A program made the translations under genes and the position numbers. DNA of 64,000 nucleotides, from NCBI RefSeq assembly GCF_905147365.1, contig NC_056415.1, positions 16,572,001 to 16,636,000 of the forward strand. The letters run 5' to 3'. Source of the DNA: Aricia agestis (lineage: Eukaryota > Arthropoda > Insecta > Lepidoptera > Lycaenidae). The notes under the pieces were generated by a model. That model made no database searches, was not told the origin of the DNA, and worked only from the letters and a program-made list of their open reading frames with translations. Shown here in pieces: positions 33,797 through 46,430 of the stretch (position 1 is its first letter; the number at the start of each line of letters is the position of its first letter).

Positions 33797-36181
33797 TCTT
33801 AAACAGATCAAATAGCTCCAGTTTCCCAAAATTCATTGTTTTTCTTGTTACGAAAATGCCAAAAATATCAACAGCTTTCTCTTATCTTTTTCTTATCTTC
33901 ATTAAAATCCCACATGAACCACACATTTTGTAGCGAAAATAAGTACTCGTAGCCAAAGTCTTTTCCTATAACATTGTGCCAAAATTGATGCAGTCGTTTT
34001 AAATCCTAGTCGATGCAAGCCAGCACTATATTTTGACGATGATTTTCTTCTTACTTTGTACTATGCTATTAAAGGTTTATTAAATTATATCCAACGAAAT
34101 ACATAATGTGATTATTTATTTTACAGTTGGTTAAATAATATATCATGTGCGCGTATCGTGATCCATATCACAGAATCAGACTGTCAGGTTGTTTGTAAAC
34201 ACGGAGTAATTATTGTAATGAGTAACCACCTCGACACACGAAACATTGTACTGAAAACTCATTATTTACAAATCATAATAGTTTGTCTGCGAATCCGGAT
34301 CATTATGTTTGCAATATATTTTCCGATTCTATTGTTTAATTATTCCATTAAGTGGGTTATACGGAATTTTTTTAACATAATTATGCCTTGCGTTATAAAT
34401 TTTACTTGACATAATTATAAATGCTTGATAGTCCACACAGGATTTGTAAATATAGTAATTATATTATTTATTTAAATATTCAAATGAAAAACAAACACAA
34501 GAAAATGCCTTTGATCAAAACAAAAGTCTCCAATAATGGCCAAACCCTATCCCAAATTAGATCCCAAAGTCCACAATAATGATCCGATTTCAGAATATTC
34601 CGAATTAGGTGGCGGAATGTCTTACAAGATTGTCCGGGGGACTTACGCAAATTCTTCCCAGTGACTGTCCGAGCTAATGCTGATTGACTGACCGGTACTG
34701 GAAAGTTTCCGAATGGGGAGTTTCCGAACGGAATTTAAAAGGATTGTCGTGTTTGGGATATAACGATCTGTTTTACATGAGATTTGGATTGTATTTTTCT
34801 AGTATTCATGGTCTGTTTTGGACTTTAGTATTTTGAGTATAAATACCGGCATGCATGAGTCGCTTTTCTTGTGTTACATTGTAAAATTCTGGGTTAAAGT
34901 TAGCCCTGATTTAAATGTCATGTTATCCGTATACGTATTTATAAATGAAAAAATACTTGATATTCTAACATAGGATTAACTTAAGTAAGGTTCGTAATAA
35001 ATGAGCCTTTGGTTTCTGGGATCTGTGTTAAAATTAAATGTCAAAAGTGGTTCGTGTAATATCACAATCGGCTTTGGTCATTTCCTTTGCATTAACTTGG
35101 CTTGACAAGCTGCCGCGTGTCCAGACCCCTAAACGAATCAGAACATAATTTTCATAAAAACAACAGAAATGACAATTCCAGGGCTGAAAAAAATCACAAA
35201 TAAACGCAATTTGTATTAATTGTACTTTCCTCAAAACTGTCATTCAGAAGTTGAAATTGCTTTGTAAAATTTTAAGTAAACAGTGTGATTATCATAATGA
35301 GACATAAAAACATTAGCCGTCGGCGGTAACCGCAAACGCGTGAACCGCAAGGCGCAACCCGCAACAACACTCATCGGGTCTTTACGACCCCACGCGAACA
35401 AACCACAAGCAACTTCATGTGTTTCATTTGACGTATGTATTAATAAAGAATTGATAATTCTACAATAATTGTTTAAATATTTAATTTTCTATTCAAAAGC
35501 AAAAACGGTATCACCTTCTATTCATCTATTACATTAATATCGCTAGAACTCTACATTTTCAAGAATATACAAATAAAATCTTATCCTGACAGTGGTTCCA
35601 TTAATAAATTTTATTGCAATCAATTCAGTATTTGAAGGTGCGCATTGCATTTAAGAAAACGTGAGAGAGCATACGCAGGAATACGTCGTGAATCGTAATA
35701 TTCTATAAAAAGTATCCCTTATTCTCAAAATCTAGGATCTTATTAAAACCTAATTTTGTTTACTAAACTGTAAAGTTACAATGAACATTTTCAGTGCAAA
35801 GTCAAAGCAATAAAAGCACACAAAACATTCCTAAGCACACGATCATAAAGTCCTGAAAGTCGCATAAATCATTGTCCCTCGCCAGTGGGAATTCCGGGGA
35901 GTGTATGCCCGCCGTATGTCATTTCGGTCAAGCGGCTGTTATTTGTCTTGCAAAAATTCCGGAGAGCATCTCCGGAATGTCGGGATGACGTACCCCACCG
36001 GGGGGTTAACTTACATCTTGTAAATGAAAAACTTTGCAAATTGAAAGAATGTCCTATTGATAAACGACAGTTTTTCGGCTGCAGGTCATATTTGTTTTTT
36101 ATTTGCTACGATTTGAGACTAGAATAATTTATCTACTTTGTTTGGTATCAGACCTAGAGTATAATACGCTTAATGAAATCC
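33797..36181. other. Unique DNA, no gene seen
   Basis: Less AT-rich, non-repetitive blocks at about 34500-34740, 35300-35420 and 35870-36010 alternate with AT-rich DNA. No exon could be supported. Confidence 0.35.
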
Positions 36182-36392
36182 CTAGATGACGTCGCTGCTC
36201 CATTGTGCTGATATACGTTTATCGTGCAGGAACTGTACATTTTCCTGCAAAAGAAGCCTTTCTATCTCCTTCCTTGTCTCTTAAATTATCTTCACACAGA
36301 GTTTCATTCGAATCGGTTCAGTCGTTTAAGCGAAAAGCGGACTATCAATATGGATCGACAAAAGTTGTACTATATTATTAGTAGCCACATTA
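36182..36392 (-). mobile_element. Small Helitron, degraded
   Basis: Plus-strand CTAGATGACGTCGCTGCTCC, TTTATCGTGCAGGAACTGTA, GAATCGGTTCAGTCGTTTAA and CTATATTATTAGTAG follow the order of the inverted common Helitron. A base other than T follows the CTAG, so the end is altered. Confidence 0.65.
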
Positions 36393-36835
36393 AAAATACA
36401 TATTTTTTTGGTTTGCATCGAATCTGCGTGGGAAGTCACATCACGTCCCGCAATATTTACAACTACCCGTCTCGGACAATGTCCCTGATTGCGGCACTAC
36501 AGCCTCGAGGTAAACAGCGACACTAAATAATGCAAACACACGGAAAATTCATATTTTGTATCAAAACTGGCGTTTTTTCGTACCTTTTAAATCGTATTTA
36601 AGAGCATCCACGGCTTATTGGTAGATCTTCGGTTAAAACTCTACTGCATCTGATCTGAAAAAAGCTTAATCCTCTACTAGATCTATGAGGATGCAAGTTC
36701 GATCCTTTTTCAGGTCTTATATACATTATACGGATACCTGGCTATGGTTTCAAACTTCACTTAACACAACACAGCCCTGTCACTCTTCACGACTAGACTT
36801 GTGTTATGATAACATTAAAAATACTCTTACATTTA

Positions 36836-37187
36836 GGCCCGATTCGACCAAACTTGAAGTTACACGAGTATATCATGAGAATAATTTTACTCCTTTAATT
36901 TACTCTAGGGTATTATCGTTTGCATTTTACCAAGTTACTCAAAGAGTATGAAATAAAATGTCAATTATATAGTTCACAATGACACCGACCGTGACAGTTG
37001 AACCCTGTTGTGCAACTATTCTCAGTTTAATATTTACTCCACCAAAATAGCCCGTGTAAATATTTACTCCCGTGTAATTACCTCATTCTTGGATTAGAAG
37101 TTGGAAAAACGCAAAACCAGCTTACTCTTAGATTAGGAGACAGTTATACTCGAGTAAAATTTTACTCCAGTTTTGTCGAATCCGCCC
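36836..37187. mobile_element. MITE with TTA target duplication (352 bp)
   Basis: Left end GGCCCGATTCGACCAAACTT; right end inward GGGCGGATTCGACAAAACTG; both flanked by TTA (36833-36835, 37188-37190). Subterminal repeats of TTACTC/GAGTAA occur throughout, which may bind a transposase. No coding. A PIF/Harbinger-like origin is inferred from the TTA. Confidence 0.75.
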
Positions 37188-37190
37188 TTA

Positions 37191-39853
37191 AAATAATAAT
37201 TGTAATTCCTAAGTCATTTTGAGTATTTTTTATGCTCGGAGAAGCTGATCAAAGCTCAGCTATACCTGCTTCTTGAATGTTCTATATATTTGTTAAATTA
37301 GTCATTTACTTAATGTTCCTAAAATATTTTTTCTTTTCTCCGTCCAAAAACCGTCAGGACAATCCTAACAAAATGACCTTCATTAAACTAAAACCCTACA
37401 AAAGAGTGTGTGTTCGGGCGTAATGGGCAACAAACGGCCGACCACAACGTGAATTAGCCACATTACTGTCCGCTCTGTAACGTACGCCTTTGTTTTTTCA
37501 ATATTAAATTAACCCTTGTTTAAATATTCAGGGTAAGGAAATGCATTGTTGGTTAAGTTTGTGTTTTGTCAGTGTTTTTGTGCTAGACGTATTTAGTGAT
37601 TTTTGATGCTGGTGTGATATTATAAATAAGCTGTTGTGCGTAAACTTTTTGCGAGTGTTAAATCAGAAGTTCGTATATTTACGTTTTCTGAAAAAAAAAC
37701 TATCCAAGTATGTCCGTTTTCGAAACTCGTCAAAATTTATTCTGTAGTTTTTGGCCCTTTTTAATGGCAAAAACTAAAATTTATCGAAAAATACACCGAA
37801 AAGTCTCAAGAGATTCCGAACTTTATTTCATTTCTTGTCATCGTATAATAACCGAAATATAAATGGCAAGTCCAGTTAAGTAAAAGCGGGCAATCAGAGG
37901 CCCCGCCCCCCACATCCCGGGCATACCCGGCCAATGTCCGGTCCATAACTTATTGACATTTGAGATAGAGCCCCATACGCCTTATCTATCGCTATTTTTT
38001 TCAATATATTCGCTCTATCTCTTTTAAATTATCGCAGAGATATTAATAACTTAAGAATTGTAGTGCAATTTAGATGAATAATAACACTCTTCATTTTAAA
38101 GTGAGCTAAGCTTCTTTTTCCAAAAACTCAGAATGTTTGCGAGTTAAAATAGTCTCAGTTTCTGTCGTGCTGAAATGCTTTTTCGAAAGCCGTAGCCAAT
38201 AAAAAAAATATTAATACTTTAACATTTCGAAAGTTCATGAAATAATAAAATTTTAAAGGCTATCTTTTCGTATCGTTTTAAATCTCATAAATACCGTCCC
38301 TTGTCCGCGGAGACAGGCGGTCTATCGATATCCATTTGCCCCACTTTCCATACGAGCTGCTCCGTGGTCTACCGCCCAAACTGACCACTAGTTGGGCCAT
38401 GAAACGAGGTGGGAGGCTCTGCAGTTATGTCTGATAATATCTGACTAACGCCTTAAATTTTTATGGTCAAGTGGTCAGAAAACTGATTTCGATTCTGATT
38501 CAAAACTTCGATAGGATTGATTCCTTTATGAAAATAATTAAATAACTTGGCACTACTATGTACTAGCTATGTGGCGTACGGCACACTGCAGCAGTTTAAT
38601 GAGTTGACGATTTGAAGAAGGTATAGCAGCGGATGGTTGAGGACTGCTCAAGATCAGAATGGTTGGTGCTTGTTGGAAGGCTTACGTTCAGCAGTGAACG
38701 GTGATATTATGATATGATAACGAATTTTAAAATTTAAATTTAACCTGAATTTAAATATGGGATTGGTTATAATTTACAGTGACATTAATAAATACAAGAA
38801 ATATAATTCACAAACAAAATCTTGGTAATTTTTTAAACTAAATTAGATAAAAATAGATCTGATAACTTGAGCAATAAAATGTACCTAGCATTTGTATTAA
38901 TATCAGTAAACTGAAGTTAAAGATCGTTTCATTTTTATTAGGTTGGATGAAATTGGCAGCTTTCAGATCCAGAATTGTTTCGAGAGGTCAACTTTAGTTG
39001 ACGATCTCTGGAGCATTTTATTACTAGGGTCAAAGACCCAAAGTCAATAAAGTTTTTACGCGTTTATACTAACGTACAGAAACTGTCACACTTATTAGGA
39101 TGCCTTTTAAGGCCAGTTACATGAAGAAACCAGTGACTGTAGCCGCCTGACGCATTTTATAATAATAATAATATATCGTTGGAAAAAATGTATTGCTACG
39201 TTACGTTTCGATGTGAATTCTAGAATCTACAGAATAATACCCTAAAAATAAGAAACTGTAGGAGGTATATAATATGACATTACATGTAAATATCATCGTA
39301 GTCTACTATGAACTCTCAAGCGTCCAGTCATGAAGATACAGTGTAAAATCTTTAGCCCTAAGCTCCTTTCCTGTATTTTATCAAGGTCGATGCAGTTGTT
39401 TTGCAGCCTTTACCAACTAATGCTTTACATAAGAATATAGAAGAATTTAAAGATATAGAAGAGAATATAATTTAGCTAAAATGTTGACCAAAGAGTCAAG
39501 AATAATACGCTATAGAAGTAGATAATACGACCAAATATTGACCAAAATCGCTCCTGTAATGGCCGTCCTCGGTGTCCTCGCGGTCCGTCCTATGTTTTAT
39601 CCTCCTGTCCGCTTATCTGTGGGCCCCGCCCGGGAAACAATTACCGAATCTATCAAACGTTTTGCTCATTTGTACAAATAATAGATTTGGGATCCTCAGA
39701 GTTTGTAGCGTCATAGATCTTTTGCGGAGGTTGCTGCCGTGATTTGTAGACAATATGGCGGCTTTCGAACAGTGTCTTTCGAAGTTGTGAACTGTTAAAC
39801 GTTAAGCCCCTTATAAATATAAATAGTCACACAATGGATAGATTGTAGAGCTG
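37191..39853. other. Unique DNA with GC-richer blocks, no gene
   Basis: Non-repetitive. GC-richer blocks at about 37400-37490, 37880-37980, 38295-38420 and 39555-39640. No open frame of interest. They could be regulatory, which cannot be shown from one sequence. Confidence 0.35.
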
Positions 39854-40166
39854 AGGCTGATTTTAGTGTCACGCTGACTGTTGGCGCCGGCACCAAAATG
39901 TATGAAATATCAGACCGCTACGCGTTATTCAGAAACGCTTCCTAGAATTTCATACATCTCGTACCAGGAACCGTACCACCAAACTGTTTTGAGACTCAAA
40001 CAATCGAACGAGAATGCTGCGTCCTGCTCTAATAAACGTGAAACGACGTGTTTAGAGCAGGACGCGGCATTCTCGTCCAATTGTTTGAGTCTCAAAACGG
40101 TTTCATGGTAGACCTCCAGTAGCGCCAACGGACGGCGAGTGGTCATCGCGGGACTAAAATCAGCCT
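39854..40166. mobile_element. Two-level foldback MITE (313 bp)
   Basis: Outer termini AGGCTGATTTTAGT and its exact inverse complement ACTAAAATCAGCCT. An inner, longer inverted pair lies at 39982-40033 and 40049-40101 (GTTTTGAGACTCAAACAAT, GAGAATGC and CCTGCTCTAA blocks). Because of the symmetry both strands read open for about 75 codons with similar residues, which is an artefact and not a pair of genes. Confidence 0.8.
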
Positions 40167-41563
40167 AAGTTATCCTTTAACCTAGACTCTAGAGCATAGA
40201 GTTCTAGGCGAAGCTTTTCCGAAGATGTTGAATTTTACAGGTATCATTAATAAACTTGGACAGAATGTCCAATAATGACTTCAAATGCCATTTGCCTATC
40301 TACATAGATGAGAGATTTCCTATTTACATACATGTGCCCGTAAACGCCCAAAATGTCGGCGCGTTCTATACTTCGAACTGTCATAAAACATAATGCTGCA
40401 GCTGTAGTCGTATTGGTCCCAACCTCCTTTCCGAAATTGAAAAGTGACAAGCAAAAGTCGGGGCAGGTTTGACATTGTCAAACATGCCGCATCACGTCGC
40501 GTGGGCTCGTGACTCACACACAATGGCCATTGTGGACGGACGCGCATTGTTTTACACTTTCTATTAACCTTTACTACTGACGGTTGTGAAAAACGTCAGA
40601 GGTGTCGCATGTGGGCCGACTAGGGATGTGCTGGCGATGTTTTTTTTATGTTTTCTTACAATATTCTTTTCCCTACTAAATTCTTATGATATAAAAGTAA
40701 AAATTCAAAGTTTCCTCTTCAAAATAAACGTCAAAGTTTTGTTGCTTGGTTCACAATTATTAAGTATATTTTTAATTAGCAATGTAAGAAAGCCACTCGT
40801 TCCTACCGGCCAATATATTATTGCACCTCCTGTGTAGCCAGAATTGATAGCAGCTGTAACCAAGCCACGGAGCCCAAAGGACATGCTATATTATAACATA
40901 ATATTATATTTAGCCCTAATAACATAATATTATATTTTAAACACAAAATACAATATATTGTTATTGACGTGTAAATGGTAATTAAAAATTGCAACGAATT
41001 TCTTATAAATCACCTCCATCATATCTTCTTATTAAATTTTAGCATCTACTCACCTTGCTGAAGTATACTTTCCTTCCGATGTCTAAAGTGTACTTAAAAT
41101 TATTTTACTCTATGGTTAAATACTTCGTAATTAGCGCTCTCGAATCGTGGCGGGATCGATATCGGTAATAAATCGGCACATCACTAGCTAATGTATTTGT
41201 CGTTGATTCATTTAAATAAACGGTAGTCATTGTGCGAGCGTACATTTTGTCTCAATTAATCTCAAGACGAGATTAACATCTCGATCGTGCGTTGACAGAT
41301 GCTATATACGATTAAGATTACAGAATATTATGGTGTCGAAACGTTTTCTGGAAATATTAATATAGTTAACAATCAGCATCAAGTTTGATAATATCAAATA
41401 GTAATCATTTTTTATCATTACGAGTATGTTATATCATTTTACTGGAAAGAGAAGCAGGCAATATACGCTTGGCTGTAGCCTGTAGCCTCTAGGTCTATAC
41501 ATACATAATAATATCATTAAGTTACTAAATGTAGACGACTAGACGGCTATTATAATGCCATAT
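40167..41563. other. No gene recognised
   Basis: Mixed DNA. A GC-richer block lies at about 40455-40545. A hydrophobic open frame at 40586-40837 lacks an ATG start and looks random. Confidence 0.4.
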
Positions 41564-41828
41564 TTTTTTTTTATGAAATAAGGGGGCAAACGAGCAAACG
41601 GGTCACCTGATGGAAAGCAACTTCCGTCGCACATGGACACTCGCAGCATCAGAAGAGCTGCGGGTGCGTTGCCGGCCTTTTAAGAGGGAAAAGGGTAATA
41701 GGGGAGGGTAGGGATGGGAAGGGAAAGGAATAGGTAGGGTAGGGAAGGAAACACAGCGCAAGCGCTGTTTCACGCCGGTTTTCTGTGAGAACGTGGTATT
41801 TCTTGCCGAAGCATGGCTCTCCCACGTG
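41564..41828 (-). repeat. Rep-A copy, internally deleted
   Basis: Runs from the T-run (the A tail inverted) and ATGAAATAAGGGGGCAAACG to GCATGGCTCTCCCACGT. The GGAGGCCC to GTGAGTGAGTTTACC block next to the core is missing. Confidence 0.85.
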
Positions 41829-42075
41829 TAGCGTCACTCGTTTATCATTATTCGCGAAATACAGAAATACAATCGTACAATCAATAATTGTTCAAGCTTA
41901 TGGTTACATCTACTGCATCAATTCATCGATTGGTGCATAAATAACCAGTATCATAGTCTCATCTTATTATTTGGTCAGAAATACAATCACGAAATTACAA
42001 ATTCAGTGCAGGTGAGAGGTATGCATAGTCATGAGTCATGACTCGTGATTACCGATAGCTCCGAAGTCATAACTC

Positions 42076-42324
42076 ATGACTAGTTATTTAGCTTTGGATT
42101 TAATTCGCGAAATTTCATATCGATTAGTTCGGCAGTTTGATGTGATAGAGCAAGAATTTAACCCGTTGATCGTGGAAAAACGAGACACAATAGAATTTCT
42201 ATTGTGTCTCGGTCACCGGTATGACCGTATGGGGCTTGATGAATTAATAATAATAATACTCCCCACACCGGTTTCGGTGACGGTGGCTGGTTTCATTGAA
42301 ACCAGACCAGGTACGCAGGAGTAA
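42076..42324 (+). other. Open frame of 82 codons, not recognised
   Basis: It starts at an ATG and its last third lies inside SINE-2, so the frame as a whole cannot be an old gene. It includes a perfect hairpin near 42180-42211 (CGAGACACAATAGA and its inverse). No motif is recognised and chance is likely. Confidence 0.15.
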
Positions 42325-42615
42325 TTTTATAGTGCCCAAGTGTGTGCGCAGTACACAAGAGCACTCTCTATTCCTTTACTCTCATAACCCAGTGGGACGG
42401 AAGACCGACACGACTGGCGAGAGATCAGGCGCAGGACCGACTTTTTACATGCCCATCCGACGCATGGATCATCTCACTTGTCAGACAATCAGGTGATCAG
42501 CCTGCATTGTCCTAACCAAACTTGGAAATAACATGTTTCCAACGCGGGATTCGAACCCACGACCTCCGGAGTCGAGAGCGACGCTCTAACCACTAGACCA
42601 CGGAGGCGTTAATGA
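42251..42615 (-). mobile_element. tRNA-derived SINE-2, complete, with 12-bp target duplication
   Basis: The same 12 bases, ATGAATTAATAA, flank the element at 42239-42250 and 42616-42627, a classic target-site duplication. On the minus strand the head has TGGTCTAGTGGTTAGAGCG (A-box-like) and GGTTCGAATCC (B-box). A body of about 290 bp follows, ending in GTGGGGAGTATTATTATTA. The tRNA fold is imperfect in the anticodon stem, so it is a SINE head and not a tRNA gene. Confidence 0.9.
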
Positions 42616-42627
42616 ATGAATTAATAA

Positions 42628-43294
42628 GTCAAATATGATAATAATATAAGATGTTTATTCAAAATAGGAAAATTATTGACAAGATGATTCTTATATGCAA
42701 CAAATAGAAGCCCAAGTCAACCGCACAGTCTCCCGATTATAAGACTTCCTTCCTGTGGTCGACTACGAACTCTATTATAATACGATCTCTATAATAATAT
42801 CTGCCGTTCATCAAAATCGGTTAATTGCTCTGGGAGATTATTCTTCATTTTGATTATTAATGATATTAGAAAAGTTAAATTCATTTTATTTTTAAGTAGT
42901 TTCAATATTGTTCACATCCAAAAATAATTATGAAAAACAATAGCCATGATTAATACAGATCAAACTGACATTCCGCCATAAAATCGGCGATACATCGAAA
43001 ACCGTTCAGCATCATTAGAATACCGGAACCGAAATAACCGGTAATTATTGCCGGAAAACCGTCCGGCAAATCCGAAAACCGTGTAGCATTACCAATTCCG
43101 ATCGCCGCCGATTGCGGACACGGTTTTTCGTCCACACATCAATATGTATTGAAGTTATTTTTGACACCAATTAATATTCGCTGAAAGCCCCGAATTCTGC
43201 TTAATTCCGCCATTATTATAGCTTGCATCCAATCAAACGGCTACAAGTATGAAAGAAACATCTGTAGTAAGAAATCTATAGTAATAAATCTAAT
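42628..43294. other. No gene recognised
   Basis: Non-repetitive; a block with recurring CCGGAA/CCGGTA motifs lies at about 42975-43135. Confidence 0.4.
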
Positions 43295-43509
43295 ACCGGA
43301 GGCCCAATCCCCTACCCCTTTCCCTCTCCTATTTCCTTCCCTACCCTCCCCTATTCCCTTCCTTACCCTCCCCTATTACCCTATTCCCTCTTAAAAGGCC
43401 GGCAACGCACTTGCAGCTCCCTTCTGATGCTGCGAGTGTCCATGGGCGACGGAAGTTGCTTTCCATCAGGTGACCCGTTTGCTCGTTTGCCCTCGTATCT
43501 CATAAAAAA
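43295..43509 (+). repeat. Rep-A copy, 5' truncated
   Basis: Starts within the element at ACCGGAGGCCCAATCC and continues through the conserved 3' block to CATAAAAAA. 5' truncation fits retroposition. Confidence 0.85.
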
Positions 43510-45480
43510 TGACAGTCAGAAGAACCTACTCTTGAAATGTCAAATACCTATTAAATTGATAGAAATAATTGTAGAGTATAGTGTTTAGCAACTTCTTTCG
43601 AAACAATACAATACAATTTAAGCACTCAAATTCGCCAATTTAGACCTGTAGGTTTAGTTTCAGAAAATTCATAAGCCGCGCCTAAGTCGTTCCCGTTACA
43701 AGTACCTAGCTATACCATTTTATTGACTTCAAGTACAACACACGTGTTTTTATTTAATTACCAGTATGTAAAGACTATTTCCTTACTCTATGCTTATGGG
43801 TTAATTTTTGCAATACGGGTCTTTAGAATTCCACAGCTCTGCTGGTACATAATTAGGGGCCCTCGCGACCCCCGATACCTAATAGGCCTCCAGTAAGCGG
43901 CGAAGGGTTAAGTGTGAATTGTGCGCAATAAACGAAATGGAATAGTTAACCCTGCAGCGGTCTTCACACTCACTTTAATTTAGTTAACAGTTTCGCTGCC
44001 CCGGGCGATGCAGCGAAAGGGTTGTGCCGATCTTATCGATAGATTATGAATAATCATAAATTATGATCATGCTTAAAATATTAATGGCTTTACGGGGCTG
44101 TTTATGAGCATGCTAATATGTTGTGACAGTTTGTGATATTTTGACGATAGTAATTTAACTGGACATTATCATCTTTATGACAACCGTTATAAATAGAACT
44201 TTGTTAATAACGTGGAAGTATTTTGATGAATGTTGCATTATCATTGTGATATCGTTAAAGCAACATAATAATTTGCTTAGGAATAATTACAAATGCCTTT
44301 TCTTAAACTTGAAAAAAAAACAATATTTAATATCGACTTTAGAATAGCTGTTACTTTGGACCTCACTTACGTTTTTGACTACGTATTCATAATAGGTGGA
44401 TCATATTATGATGGTAGCTGTTACATCATCTCATCTTACCGTTGACTATCTCTGTGCTATCTCTATGTGTGCTCTAATATTTAAAGCACACTAACGGATT
44501 TTGATGTGGTTTGTTTTAAAGGATACAATAATAGACCCATGCGAAGCTGGGTCGAATCATTTGTAATAAAAAATAATAAAAGATACGACTAGAGATTTGC
44601 GATTCAAAAACATATTTTGACAGATTTACTTTATCCAAAGTGCACACGTTATTACATTCAATCGACTCGGAGAACGAGTCTTACTTATCGACAAGCACAT
44701 CTCTACGTCTGCACCCTCGCTATTTAAAAGCTTATAATCGCGATGAAGCCTCTTGATTAATAGATGGCATTCCACCACTCCTAGCTCTTTCCCCCATCGC
44801 CTGTCTCACTCTGGCTCGAAATACCTCCAAGGATCAAAATATTACTCCGTCATCAACGATTCGCGGTTTCTTCATTAATACCTAATCAAAGAGCATTAAG
44901 CGTCTTGAAGTAAATTCGAAATAATGTTTGGGACCTGGGTGTTACTTTTAATTGCTACTAAATGATACGAATATTTGGAACAAATAAGTATCTAATACTA
45001 CTATTTTTTTCATAATTAAAAAAAAAACGTAACTAGATATTTCGATGCAAACTTTTTTATGGAGATGTTACTAATATTGTAAGTTTAATTTCAATATCAT
45101 TGTTTTAGTAAAACTTTTATAGAAATGCCTTATTTAGACTTCAGTACATAAAGTATGCCTGATATCGTATAACATTTGAGCGACAATTTTACACAAAAAA
45201 TTTCAGCCATGCTGGTATGGTAATGGTAAAATGCTTCACATTTGAAGCTTTTTACCATCTAATTAGTCCATAAATAATGCTATCTACTATGTCATAAAGC
45301 ATGCCGGTATTATAAAAGTTAGAATCAATATCCCAGCACCTGCTAACAGGTTCTAGACCTGATAAGCTAAATTAGAATCGCAGGATTTTGTAATTGATTA
45401 TGCTGGTATAATTAATATGAAATAACCTTTGGTACTAAGATACCCTCATGGCTTTATAACAGCTGTGTGATAACTATTTG
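43510..45480. other. Unique DNA, no gene seen
   Basis: GC-richer blocks at about 43850-44030 and 44700-44880; the rest is AT-rich. No repeat or exon recognised. Confidence 0.35.
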
Positions 45481-45652
45481 TTGCCCGCAACTTCGTTTAT
45501 AGCGCTGGAACCGTAACTTTTTTGGTTAAACAATATCTAGACATACTCAACGGATCTCCATACCAAATCTCACCAAAATTTCTTCAGAGCTTAGCCGTAA
45601 TGTAAAAGACTTCACTTTCTAGACACTTTCGCATTTACGATCATTAGGGTTC
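45481..45652 (-). mobile_element. Helitron fragment, degraded
   Basis: GTTGCCCGCAACTTCG, TTTATAGCGCTGGAACCGTA and GACACTTTCGCATTTACGAT follow the order of an inverted small Helitron. Ends are eroded. Confidence 0.55.
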
Positions 45653-46043
45653 CGTACCGTAAGGGCGATAACGGGACCCTATTCATGAGACTTCGATGTC
45701 TGTCTGTCTGTCTCCAGGCTGTATCTCAAGAACCGCTATGTTGCCGCTTTAACAACAAATACTAAATATAAAATTAATATCTAAAGGGGGCTCCCATACA
45801 GCAAACGTGTTTTTTTGGCCTTTTTTGCTCGATATCAATAATATCAACAGATAGGCACTTGATAATTTCACAAAGGCCTTAACTATATGTCTTCTTTAAT
45901 ATTTAATAAAAATATTAAAATAAAATAAAAAATGAAGGAGGGCTGTTTGTATGGGCAAACACACAATTTTTGGTCTATATTAATTTTGCTCTTTAACTGT
46001 ACGGAACTCTTCGTGCGCGAGTCCGACTCGCACTTGGCCGATT
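45643..46043 (+). repeat. AGGGTTCCGTACC / CTTGGCCGATTTT repeat, long copy
   Basis: Begins TTAGGGTTCCGTACCGTAAG, has GTCTGTCTGTCTGTCTCC and CAGGCTGTATCTCAAGAACC, then GGGGGCTCCCATACAGC and CGAGTCCGACTCGCACTTGG. This is a widespread lepidopteran repeat; I do not know its class. A partial copy is at 23066-23137. Confidence 0.75.
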
Positions 46044-46052
46044 TTATTTTAG

Positions 46053-46106
46053 TATCCAGGATTTCAGGATAGTACCTGCAGGATTTCAGGATAATATCCA
46101 GGATTC
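46053..46106. repeat. Short tandem repeat of CAGGATTTCAGGATA
   Basis: CCAGGATTTCAGGATAGTAC and GCAGGATTTCAGGATAATAT lie next to each other, with a third partial unit. Confidence 0.8.
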
Positions 46107-46271
46107 ATATTTTTATCTATTAATATAATATCTTAATTGAAGTAAGTTGAGTAAGACGGCATCGCAGTAGCTTAGACACTAGAGTGAAATATTCGTATAT
46201 TCACAAATATTATAATTACACAAAATTGTTCCGCAGTCCGCTCCTTTTCGGCTTCGTATTCATTAGACTAA

Positions 46272-46409
46272 GGGCCTGTTTCACCATTTCCTGTTAAGTG
46301 CCGAATAGGCTATCCACTACTTAACTTGACAGATGAAGTATGGAGAATCTGTCAAAAAAGTTGTGGATAGCCTATCCGGCACTTTGCCAGAAAGTGGTGA
46401 AACAGGCCC
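46272..46409. mobile_element. PIF/Harbinger-like MITE, copy 2 (138 bp)
   Basis: Flanked by TAA on both sides (46269-46271, 46410-46412). Termini GGGCCTGTTTCACCA are inverted at both ends, and GTGCCGAATAGGCTATCCAC pairs with GTGGATAGCCTATCCGGCAC. Same family as 30161-30308. Confidence 0.85.
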
Positions 46410-46430
46410 TAAATATTATAATTTGCATGA

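Noticed and set aside
39881..40146. Two similar proteins encoded on opposite strands
   Set aside because: Both come from the palindromic interior of one MITE.
42540..42610. tRNA-Glu or tRNA-Ser gene
   Set aside because: The D-arm and B-box look right but the anticodon stem has mismatches, and the whole 365-bp unit has a target duplication: SINE-2.
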